Below are positions 33,601-42,805 of a stretch of 64,000 bases of DNA, piece after piece (the first letter of the stretch is position 1; each line of letters opens with the position of its first letter). Under the pieces are notes generated by a model. It saw only the letters and a program-made list of their open reading frames with translations. It was not told where the DNA came from and made no database searches. The position numbers and the translations under genes are program-made. This stretch comes from Pisaster brevispinus (taxonomy: Eukaryota > Echinodermata > Asteroidea > Forcipulatida > Asteriidae), in contig JAMKCF010000003.1 in the NCBI GenBank assembly GCA_023634235.1, positions 3,376,958 to 3,440,957 on the forward strand. The letters run 5' to 3'.

Positions 33601-36600
33601 CCACACACATCTTCAAAAAGTCCATTTTTATCAGTTTTCAACCTGCCGCTAGAGGGCGCTCTTGTGTGTTGTGACATCATCGGTAATTTTTTTTTAATTA
33701 CCCACGCTTGCCAGACAATAACATAGTTGAAAGCAACTTCATAACTATTTCCACTTTTGAATAACGAGGCACTTCCGGTTTCGACCGGAAGTAGAGGTCA
33801 TGTGAGGTCACGCACACTGAATAAAATGAAGACCTAATTTATCCCTATACAATCCCGCAAACAGAAACCTACGGTCTCTTGTGGCTGATTTGTTACTGAT
33901 TTTCAAATATTTAAAATAGAAACCTTTAAGATGACGTCACGTGACAGGTGATGACGTCATCATGACCTCATTGTTTTGAGATCATTATTGCACCAATGCC
34001 TTTCATCACTGAAAGTTTCATTGCAATTGCTCTTTAGGAACTATGCAAATAGCCGCTTTGACCGAACGTGCGTTATGTCAATAGCCTTTTTTACTGAAAC
34101 AGACAAATAAAAAAAAAAATAATAAAAAAAACAAGAGCTGTTTCGCAGCGCTGCGCTACGAAACAGCTAATGACAAAAAACTTCCTAGGTCCTGGCAACA
34201 TACAACTATTTTTCATTTGAACAATGGAGCACTAAGACATGTTAAAAAAGATTGATCTCATCTGTCTTTTTGCACATTACATACATGTATACTTCATTAG
34301 AATTGAGAGGTATTTAACAGACTCAAAGTCAAAATTTGAACAAATTTGTTTCTGTTCATGATATCACACAGTGAGGTACATGTATTGTTACTCAACTGAA
34401 AAACACAAGACTGTCAGACTTGTCAGGCCATAAGTTTACTGGCCCAACACTAAAACCACTGGCCAGGGGGCCTGTGGTCCAGTGTAAAATTCAAGCCCTG
34501 AAAACCAAGTTGCTACTTAACACCTTAACCTGATCCCCTAGCATATTATAACAAGAAATTTACCAGTTGTAGGATTATAGGCTTTGCATGGTGGAATAGG
34601 ATATTTCAGAAAACCATGCATAAAAATCTCTGCAGTAGAGTTGTTGGCTGGTGATTAGTGGAGTGAGCCAGACAGAGCCAGCCGTCAACCACCGAAACCA
34701 ACGCACTCTGACACACTCTACTGAACGCGCACCTCTGTGCTGCGTACACTCTGTGGACATTCCTTTGTTTTGTGCATGTATTTTCCGCAAAAACATATTC
34801 TTCAACACTGTAAAAAAACACTGTGTGGACGTGTGTATGTCTACATAGTGTTTCAAGTCAGTACATTATGTGGACTTCTTTTGTTCTCAGGTCCACACTT
34901 AGACAGCCAAAACATCCCAGCGAGCACCAATCACGGCACTTCAATAACACAATGGGATCCTTCAGCAACATAAAGCCAGCACCTCTATGGGACAGATTAC
35001 CTAAACATATTACTCGTGCAGTCCTCAGTCCAACAGGATCAAACAAAACATACAGTTGAATTTGGAAGGGTTGGAGTGAATTGGGTTAATATCAGGGCTT
35101 TTCAAGGCTTTTAACATCCCACATAAAAGCGCCCTCTATCAAGGAAAAACTGCTTTGCGCTCACAACAAGTAAATATAGAGGTATGGTTAATCCAATCAG
35201 GTGGTGTCTGTAAAATTGAGGGAAAACAAATTTTAAAAAAGCACCAACCCGGTAATTTTGAGCTGACCACAGCAGGGTATACAGGTAGTGGTCCCCATGA
35301 TGTGACGATGTGTAGTTTGTTCCTTAACTCTGGATCAGATTTCATCTGCAACAAGAGGGTGTTGGAGTCGATTGCGGAACCGTCCACGGTTTTGTTCAGG
35401 ACCATCTTGATCGACTTCAAATGAGCACCTGATGGAAAGGAAAAGACAGAGGATCAGAAGGTTAGGGATCGAGTAGGAGTACCTTTAATTCCAATGAAAG
35501 ACTTGGGGATCCCAGGTGGCTGCAGACATACCAGGACATTTTCACTTGGATAAAAGTTCTGTGCATGCATACATTTTCCAGAACAATGAATTTACCTGAT
35601 CTGTCTGCCGTCACCTAGTGCCCTTGAAAGTCTTTCAGAAAGCTGGCCCACTCAAAAGTAACAAAAATCAACAACAAAATCAAGTAAAAACCACGTTATT
35701 ACACAGTTTGACAACAATATAGATAATATTTGCAATTTATTTTGAATTTTGCTTTGACTTGAGAACGAAATATAATATATATACTGTACTAGGTTTCACA
35801 AATTAAGCTGGAATTTTAAAGCTGACAGCCTTTATGAAATTTTAAACAATGATCGCACCACGCATGGAGTTATACACCATTGCATCAGGGTGTCACAGGA
35901 CCAAATGTCATGGGGCTACATTACTTAAGCCGAAACATTGCTTAACTGTTTTCTGCCAAGCAAAAATAAGCAGAATACCAGTCACAAATGGTACATGTGA
36001 CGTTGCTATTTTGGCTGGCGACCTTATACTCGTCAGCATAATAATGTTGTGCTTAGTTACATTTAGCGATTAACCAGCTCTATCGAATAGGGTCCAGGTC
36101 TCTGCCCAGGAAATAGACCTTTCCATTGTTGATAAACAAACAGCGCTGGTTGGCATGGACCGCCGAATGTTAGTAAAACATTCAATAGTGATAACAGATG
36201 TTTTAACCAAATTCAACATTTTCGGTAAACTTCTAATTAAATAAAATACCTCCCATGATCGGTTGCTTTGTTTCCAATAAATTCAACACTAATTTTGAAT
36301 ATTTGTGTAACATTGTTACAAACTGTAGTTATCTGTTTTTGTTTTGCATTTATGGGTTCCATAGTTTTCCAACCTGGGTTGGCAAAAACTTGGGCTGTGA
36401 CGTTGCAAAAGAAAGGTCTATATTCACTGGGCCATACAAGGAGCCATACCAAGATGGACTCTGTGATCTCCAACAATTCCAAACATGCACAAACAAACAC
36501 TTGGCACTCCGGCCTCCCCCAAACTAAAATTTTGCCGTAAGAGTTACTGAATATCTAATGTATTATTATGAACTTGTTCCAATGCCATGTAAAAGTTTGT

Positions 36601-39600
36601 AATTCAGGTTGCAACAGGTGTATTAAAGCACTCGTTATAAACCCCTTTATACATTTGCCATTCTATTTTATTTATAAAATGTAAAACAATGCTCAACACC
36701 CCCAAAAAGCAAGGCTAATGATGTAATACAGTATGTGATGTCACTGGTGGATTGAGATGTGCTTGTACTACCACCACAGAATGTGCAAGCAAGCTAGCAA
36801 TAAAACTGCGATATTTTGATTGTTTCTTCGTTCCACCAATGATGTCACATCATGAGCAAGGCCAGTTGTTGTGGGTATTTCTTGAGAGCATTATTTTAAA
36901 TAAAACAAATTGAAAAAAAACAACAACAAAAACCCAACCAAAATAACATAGGCCTATTTAGCAACCTTTTACATGGCAAATGGACACGGTAGTATCTGAA
37001 AATTCTACACTTGTTTCAGCAACGTATGTACATACCTGATTGGACAATGCTGCCAAAGAAATTTGCATTTTCTCCAATCTTACGTAGTTCCCTGAGTGTT
37101 ACAAGACATCCACTCAGTGAATAGTCATCATTGTATGCCCATCTTGAACCACGCAGGTCTTTAAACTCTTTAAATCTAGTACTTCAGAAAAAAAAGAGAA
37201 CGTTGGTTAGCACAAGTTTTTAATCCTAAATGATTCCGAAATTGTCAAAATCGAATCATGGTTACATTAAGCAAAAGGCTTTTCTTTCCAGCAGTTCTTG
37301 TAAGCGAATAAGTGACGCAACAATGTTCTATTCTATTGTAAATGCCAATGTTTGTTTGGTTGGTTGGTTGGTTGGTTGGTTGGTTAGTTGGTAGCTTAGG
37401 TTGGTTGGTTGGTTGCTATGTTAGGTAAGGTTGGTTGGTTGGTAAATTGATTGCTTGTTAGGGTTAGATTGGTTGGTTGGTCAGTTGCCTGGTATGTTGG
37501 TAGGTTAGGTTAGTACTTCATTCAAGACTGTTTATATAATAAACATCAGCATCTCCACTGACCAGTAAAAAAAATTCCCCCGTCCCTTTTTTCACCAAAT
37601 TCAACTTCATCGCCCACAGTTGTTGTGATGATAATCAAACAAGAACCTGACCACAAAAACTGACTTAGAACCGAAACTTTCAAAATACGTGGTGCTCATT
37701 GTTAACAGCCAGTTGGTCCACACATGGCTATGCGGTAGTCTGAGTGTGAGCCTGCTTTTGACAGCACTGCAGTGAGTGCAGGCAGTATGGTTGATGGTGT
37801 ACATCATGTAGTGTATCCACTGAATGGAGAGGGAAAAATGGGCTAATCCATTGTGCTTTGCGCGTGTGGGTTCGAATCCCATCCTCGTCGCCAGTGTATT
37901 GTCCTTTGTATGACAACTTTACAGAGTAAAAACAACAAAGAAAACAGACTGGAGACAATGTAACTTCTGCTTCACGATCACCGTGTATATATTGTGTACC
38001 AACTTTTCATGTGCTTTTTCCCATCATGCACCTCATGGAGTGTGGGTATGTACATGTAGTAGCCTATAGGAACATTGTGAGGGACACCCTCTGCTGCGTA
38101 TTGGGCATGGCACGTGACTGCCTCAAACCCGTCAAGGAAGAACACTTTATATGGCTATTTTTAGTACAAGGAAGATTGCACTCAGGCCATTACAGAGCTT
38201 TTCCTAGATGTATGTGTCTACTTTCTCTACTATTATTGAACCCAGCGTGTGGGGGCCGAGTGTTCAAGCACATTGGACTCAAGCTCTGGTGTAAACTGAT
38301 CAGCAGAGTGTGAGTGCAAGTCCCAGTCTTGACACTTATGTCCTTTTACGCAAGACACTTCAACCCTTATTGCTTCGTCCCTTGGATGGGACGTAAAGCC
38401 TTAGGTCCTGTGAGTTGTGTAATGCATGTAAAAGAACCCAGTAACACTAAATTTGTGGCGTGTCGTGGCTGAGTGGATAAGATCACTGGACTCAAGCTCT
38501 GGTGTTTCTGATCAGCAGAGTGTGGGTTCGAGCCCCGGTCGTGACACCTGTGTCCTTAAGCAAGACACTTAACCATGATTGCTTCGTCCTTCGGATGGGA
38601 CGTAAAGCCGTTGGTCCCGTGTGTTGTGTAACGCACGAAAAAGAACCCAGTGCACTTATCGAAAAGAGAAGGGGTCCGCCCCGGTGTTCCTGGTTTGATC
38701 GGCTGCATATTGCGCCACAGCACCTTGTAAACCATTACAAGGTGCTATGTAAAGGAGTAGGTCTCATACTTCAAACGTAGCCCCAAATACCTTGCAGGAA
38801 ATACTGAATGTTAAGCGCTTAGAGGCTGGCCTGCAGTAGGCGCTATACAAATACAATATATATATATATAAATTGCAAAGAGAAAGGGTTTGCACAGCAG
38901 CACCTTGTAAATCCTTTCATGGTAATACATGTCTTAAACAAAAAATAAATAAATAAGTAAACGCTTTGAGATGCCCACAGATAAAGCGCTTTATAAAAAT
39001 TAATTTCTATCATCATTATTAATAATTATTAATTAACTCTTACTCTCACCTTCGCAATTACATTGTAATCCTCCTTGCCAAAATGAAGGATTCAGAAGGA
39101 CTGAGGGATGTAGGCGCAAATAAAAATTGCTTGTCACTGGGTCAGGTATTTCAATCTCAAGTCCAAGCATGTTGGAGTGAAGTGACATGGGAGAGGAGGA
39201 TATTTGAGGGTTGATGTCACCTGTAGGCAAGTGAGCCTATGGAGGAAGGGTAAAAGATGAAGATGTCAGGACAGGTGTGATGTTCTGAAGTGAGCACGAC
39301 AATAATATGTTATTACCAATTATCTTTGTGGGTAATAACATCTGAAAAGTACATTGGGCGATCTTGAATGCGAGGGTCAGCATTGCCAGCAGCTACGCCG
39401 AGGAGAATTACTGTGCTGTTTGGATCCAAAAACATGCGGTAGAATGTTGGAAAGCAAACAAATCCTGCAAAATAATTTAGGAAAAATCTCATTTGAGGCT
39501 TCACAAAACAATTAACAAATGTACAATTCAATTTTGCACAGTACACTTGGCACCTTCATGTTATAGTCAAAATGGAGGAATCTCGTCATGGTATTGAGTT

Positions 39601-40264
39601 TAGGAGTAAATAGTGTGAAGTACAAATAATATTAATTACCAAACTCATTTCATACTGCCCCATATTATGTGAATTCAAGAGATTCCAGAGTTTTGGGCTA
39701 TGCTCCCCTCTTTTCTGGTACACATGTTGAAGCTGTACATGTATGTTTACTAATAAATTGAAAAATTAGCCTTCTCCCCCATTCTAATCACTTTGCCCAA
39801 ACTGAGGCCCAAGGAGAAAAAAATGGTCTGGCTCCTTGTTATCATTTAGTATGATGATTCCTGTTTTCACACTGGACGGGCCTGATAGACGTAATCATTC
39901 TTGTAAAGGCAAGGCATGGCTTCCTTGACAAAAAGGGTACCTCCATTACGAGGAAATGGAAATTGATACTGGGATAGCTCACAGGGCAACAAGGCAATGA
40001 CAAGAGTAGGGCATGGCGGCAAATGCCTCCAATCCTTTGCCCATGTGTGGTTGAACCTTCCTCACCAATATCAGCATCTCCCGTTGTGAAAGGATCTACA
40101 CGGTCAGGAGGAGGCCCAGACCAGCGATGCTCGGAAATGAGATACACATAACATTGTAACTTTTCTTCAAGATATTCCTTCAACATCTCAAAGTACTCGA
40201 TGGGGACGCCAGGGGCAAGATACGTGATAAGTCGTAGCCTCAGTGGAACGGTTTGGTCTGCCAT
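29832..40264 (-). CDS. PhnD-family (phosphonate/phosphite-type) solute-binding protein, 5 exons, complete
   Basis: Exons on the minus strand: 40264-40066, 39464-39317, 37181-37036, 35428-35249, 30019-29832. They join in frame to 286 residues plus TGA. Family landmarks in order: YLAPGVPIEYFEMLKEYLEE (15-34), FTTGDADIGFVCFPTFY spanning exons 1-2, PMYFSDV (103-109), DLRGSRWAYND (124-134), SLSG (137-140), FFGSIVQSGAHLKSIKMV, DGSAIDS (180-186), LGP-type turn WGPLPVYPAVVSSKLP, and a helical C-terminus LFLKMHEDPQW. Bacterial relatives (Pfam phosphonate-bd, PF12974) are secreted partners of ABC importers. Here no signal peptide is seen, so a cytosolic protein is more likely. Ligand unknown. Introns show it is a resident gene rather than contamination. 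Confidence 0.85.
30643..30699. repeat. TAAA microsatellite
   Basis: About 14 uninterrupted TAAA units, followed by AACAACAACAAC and other A-rich tracts to about 30785. In the long intron 4 of the PhnD-like gene. Confidence 0.95.
31554..32007. repeat. Minisatellite of about 18 units, period about 25 bp
   Basis: Consensus TTGTTGATTCACAAAAGTAA followed by a short CTAT-type spacer that varies in length. Units diverge moderately, so the array is not very recent. It lies in intron 4 of the PhnD-like gene. Confidence 0.9.
32101..33180. other. Intron sequence, nothing recognised
   Basis: AT-rich intron 4 sequence of the PhnD-like gene between the minisatellite and the Helentron-like element. No coding match or clear repeat. 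Confidence 0.4.
33189..34171 (+). mobile_element. Helentron/Helitron-like non-autonomous element, plus strand
   Basis: The 5' end AGCTGTTTCG (33189-33198) is repeated inside the 3' hairpin at 34136-34168 (arms AGCTGTTTCGCAGCG and CGCTACGAAACAGCT, one mismatch), preceded by ACAAG and ending CTAAT. The interior carries GATGACGTCATCATGACGTC palindromes (33364, 33512, 33932-33965) and ACTTCCGGTTTCGACCGGAA near 33770, like the element at 426-1823. No ORF of a replication protein. Confidence 0.55.
34136..34168 (+). repeat. Terminal hairpin of the plus-strand Helentron-like element
   Basis: 15-bp arms with one mismatch around a CTG loop, ending in CTAAT. An A-rich tract (34105-34131) precedes it. 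Confidence 0.75.
34880..35075 (+). repeat. Possible non-LTR retroelement 3' fragment
   Basis: One frame reads KPAPLWDRLPKHITRAVL, resembling the xxPxLWNxLPxxIRxA tail of CR1/Jockey-type reverse transcriptases. Related nucleotide sequence (ATGCAGTCCTCAGTCCAACA) recurs at about 47080-47190. Too short to be sure. Confidence 0.35.
35249..35428 (-). CDS. PhnD-like gene exon 4
   Basis: Encodes AHLKSIKMVLNKTVDGSAID through WGPLPVYPAVVSSKLP. The donor G|GTTGGT is weak, but joining it to exon 5 rebuilds the family sequence KLPEELRKSLVSLFLKMHEDP.. without a break. Confidence 0.8.
35820..36100. repeat. Diverged GGGCCC-family MITE
   Basis: Contains AAGCAAAAATAAGCAGAATA, CCAGTCACAAATGG, TACATGTGACGT and GTGCTTAGTTA in the order found in the copies at 51185 and 57856 (the latter inverted), but the ends have decayed. 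Confidence 0.4.
37036..37181 (-). CDS. PhnD-like gene exon 3
   Basis: Encodes TRFKEFKDLRGSRWAYNDD, YSLSG and FFGSIVQSG. The acceptor at CTGAAG|TAC was chosen because the nearby TACTAG would put TGA in frame at the junction. Confidence 0.8.
37356..37507. repeat. TTGG-rich microsatellite
   Basis: Several runs of GGTT units interrupted by GGTAGCTTAGG, TGCTATGTTAGG and similar. Intron 2 of the PhnD-like gene. Confidence 0.9.
37842..37893 (+). pseudogene. 3' half of a tRNA-Ser(GCT) with CCA tail
   Basis: GCTAATCCATTGTGCTTTGCG followed by the T-arm GGGTTCGAATCCC, the acceptor strand ATCCTCGTC, discriminator G and then CCA. This matches the 3' half of animal tRNA-Ser-GCT, with the anticodon GCT at its start. 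The D arm and 5' acceptor strand are absent. CCA is normally added after transcription, so this looks like a reverse-transcribed tRNA fragment and not a gene. Confidence 0.65.
38248..38452 (+). repeat. tRNA-derived SINE, copy 1 (truncated)
   Basis: Same family as the next copy: ACTCAAGCTCTGGTG, GATCAGCAGAGTGTGAG, a damaged box B (GTGCAAGTCCC), then AAGACACTTCAACC and GGATGGGACGTAAAGCC. It breaks off at AACCCAGTAACACTAAA, where copy 2 begins. Confidence 0.7.
38456..38863 (+). repeat. tRNA-derived SINE, copy 2
   Basis: The head has box A-like GTGGCTGAGTGGATAAG and box B-like GGGTTCGAGCCCC, as in class II tRNAs (Ser/Leu). The body includes CCTTCGGATGGGACGTAAAG, TTATCGAAAAGAGAAG and GTTCCTGGTTTGATCGG. 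The tail is GGCGCTATACAAATAC followed by a TA microsatellite. Confidence 0.8.
39317..39464 (-). CDS. PhnD-like gene exon 2
   Basis: Encodes GFVCFPTFYRM, ILLGVAAGNADPRIQDRPMY and FSDVITHKDN. Acceptor TTTGCAG; donor TTG|GTAATA splits a codon after two bases. Confidence 0.82.
39850..40065 (-). other. Intron read-through, not coding
   Basis: The exon-1 frame stays open past the GTGAGG donor for about 74 codons, but the translation no longer follows the PhnD family, while exon 2 continues it exactly. Confidence 0.5.
40066..40264 (-). CDS. PhnD-like gene exon 1
   Basis: Starts MADQTVPLRLRLITYLAPGV; ends FTTGDADI plus one base at donor G|GTGAGG. The ATG sits right after TTTTCCAAAG, so either this is the first coding base of a downstream exon or the message starts close by. 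Confidence 0.82.
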
Positions 40265-42058
40265 CTTTGGAAAATACAGAGTAGCTGCTACCGAAATGCT
40301 GACTTGGAGGTCTGTTTATTTGGTCCTGCAGGAAATAAACAATAGTAGGCTTATAATTATTAAAAATATAGCATTTTATGTGGCAAAGACTGAAGGGTTT
40401 TAACATCATCATTAATGGGGGGGGGGACTGCCACTTACTAATTACATTACAAGATAGTACCAGCATTATTACCAGCATTGTAATTGTTGTAATGCTGATG
40501 TTTGTTTATGCAGTGTTTGCCGAGTGTACTGTTAAGTGTTAGTGTTACTTTTTATTTTTTAGTGTGTACCACTGCACTAGTACCGGCAATTACTCAATAC
40601 TTATTACTGGTGTTATTGCATTCTGTAGTGTTGTTAATGTTAATGTTAACGTCAACTTTTTTTCAAGTTTGTTTGTTAAGATGATATTCCCGTAAAGGGA
40701 ACTCGGCAAACTCCCACGAGAAAAGGGGATAAACACCATACCGCATACCAAGTCAAGCAAGTTGGCAACAGCCAAACTCTCCAATGCAAACACTGGTTTA
40801 AGTTAACCAAATTGTGATTCAGTAACTACCTAGAGTCTTACTCTTAGACAGTAGACAATACGGTATTACGTACATATTCTTTTCTAGTCATTGTGTCGTG
40901 AAATCACTCAGCGGTTAGCTTGGTACTTATTTTTTATGGTAATTGGTAGGATTCGAACCCACAAACCTTGTCTTGTGATTGCAAGTCCTGCATATGTGCA
41001 CTACAGTCTAAACACTGGACCACGGTGACCAAGTTTAGCCCTGTCGTTGGCAGGCAATGCTCCCCGACTAGCCCCAGAAATAGGGCCAGTCCACTTCGTA
41101 AATTAGTGGTCCCCCCCCCCGACTCTCCCGATCTTGATCCTGAGTCCGACCCCCCCCCCCCCCAACAATTTCCAACAATTGTGTTTCGGTTTTTAATCCG
41201 AATCTATTCCTGTCTACTTTGTGACCAAACAGATATTTTAGTTTAGCTTTAGTCTTAGTCTTACCTTGTAACAAACACCATAGATAGAAATATTCAGTAT
41301 TCTATTCAGGAACTGCACATTAAAGAATACAAAAAGTTGTCAGCATGCAGAGCTAGCTGAGGACGGACAGAAATATCTATCCTAGACCACCTAAACATTA
41401 CCAAGTCTCATTTAGTTTAACCATTCTGCAATAGTCTTGATATTAATGTAATCTTTTTAGAGAAAGCCGAAACACCATGAACACTTTGAAGCTTTCAGCA
41501 ACGAAGATATAATAATTTGTTTTTGTTCTGTTCTTCTCTTGTAGAGATTAAAGAAAGTAGCCTTTTTTTGGTTTTGGGGTTTGGGAGCAACTTGTACGTG
41601 CAGCGACGACATAGTGAAGTTTAACAAATTCAGCAATCAATCACCTGTTTTCTTGTTGACCTTTGTTGTTAGCCTCCGAACTGTTGACCTCCGCATTTTG
41701 CGCAGTGATTCATTATGACGAACTGCGCATTTTATTTTCATTGGCTTTGAGAAACAGTCTGCAGATGGCGCGCCACACACACACGTACTTTGCTCGTTGG
41801 GGATCTACCGCGTGTTTTGTGCTGCCTTATTTTCATGGATGCTGTCGTCGTGTAGAGCTCTATGGTCCGGTCACACACACGGACGGATGCGGAAATGATG
41901 ACGACTTATTAGGAATTCCAAGCACTTGGAAAGGCATCGTGTATTTTACATTTCACACAACTTGATCATTGATTTTCTTGCGAGGAACACGATGTGGATT
42001 GTAGCAGGAATCATGTATTATCATTAATTTTGTCACTCAATTGTTACAGACAGTCGAA
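40265..42058. promoter_or_regulatory. Shared upstream region of two divergent genes
   Basis: 1.8 kb between the PhnD-like start (minus) and the SH2B start (plus). It must hold promoters or non-coding first exons of both. C-only runs at about 41109-41118 and 41149-41163. The stretch 41660-41960 is less AT-rich and has CpGs, which fits an SH2B 5' exon. SH2B's first coding exon has an acceptor (TTGTTACAG, ending 42049) upstream of its ATG, which shows that a non-coding exon precedes it. No TATA box can be assigned. Confidence 0.4.
40940..41030 (-). repeat. tRNA-like repeat, minus strand
   Basis: On the minus strand: CACCGTGGTCCAGTGTTTAG (box A-like), GGACTTGCAATCACAA, then GGGTTCGAATCCTACC (box B). 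A plus-strand relative lies at about 63264-63312 (GGACTTGCAATCACAACAAG, then GGGTTCGAATCCTGCC). Probably a SINE head. Confidence 0.5.
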
Positions 42059-42805
42059 ATGAACGGGACGATGGAGCAACATGACAACGACCGAGTGATC
42101 GATATGAATGAGTTCTGCGAGGTAGAGGCGCAGAAAGCGGCGGCTACCTTTGCCTTCGCCTACCACCGGTTCCTAAGTGCCAATCCACCAGCTGATGGTG
42201 CACCACCCGTGGACGAGAACAGACTTGCACGGCGTTTCGCTGATCACTTCATAGACCATTTTGAGACGGAGGTACGGCGGGCCTACAATACCGTAAGCCC
42301 GTCTGACTTTAGGGAAGACCAGCGGAACGCGAATGATCATGCCCTGGAAAGTCCCGCCAGCCCCGCGGACTCCGAGTCCAACGCGAACGTCAACACCAGG
42401 CTCTTGTCGGACTCCTCTGGATCGGGCGGTCGATCTGAAGTCCGTAATGGGAACGTGTTCAATGGCGACTCCAGCAACAGTAGATACTCCAGCACCTCAA
42501 GCATTGATGGTAACAGCAGAAATATCCTGTCCGTTGGAGGAGGCGGACTAAGAACTGAAAATAAAGTTCTGCGGAAATTCTCTTTCCGGAACATGACTGA
42601 AAATGTAATGAATCGTTTTCGAAGGGTGCACACAGTGGCCCAACACCGTGGGGTCAGGTACCCGCCAGAGGACATTGTCCGAGAAGGAATTGTGAATTAT
42701 CTTATTGGCGAGGACAGTCAAGGGAAACAAAAATGGGAGCGAACACGATTGATATTGGTGAAACGACTGGAAGGGCATATGCTGGATTTTTACTCCCCGC
42801 CAAAG
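42059..42805 (+). CDS. SH2B: SH2B exon 1 (coding)
   Basis: Starts at ATG 42059 (MNGTMEQHDNDRVIDMNEF), nine bases after an acceptor at 42049. The frame is open further upstream, but only through intron sequence. It encodes the Phe zipper, the Ser-rich linker and the first third of the PH domain; donor AAAG|GTATGC. GC-rich compared with its surroundings. Confidence 0.92.

Noticed and set aside
37607..37958. Minus-strand ORFs over the tRNA-Ser fragment
   Set aside because: The frame GFEPTR/DGIRTHTRK is the familiar mistranslation of an antisense tRNA sequence, not a protein.
39033..39230. Extra exon between PhnD-like exons 2 and 3
   Set aside because: Exons 2 and 3 already join into uninterrupted family sequence (PMYFSDV...DLRGSRWAYND); this frame adds nothing matching the family.
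41663..41965. 100-residue ORF upstream of SH2B
   Set aside because: No domain and no conserved features; better explained as part of the 5' non-coding region.
42041..42058. SH2B start upstream of 42059
   Set aside because: There is no ATG there; the upstream triplets belong to the intron's TTGTTACAG acceptor and nine exon bases before the ATG.
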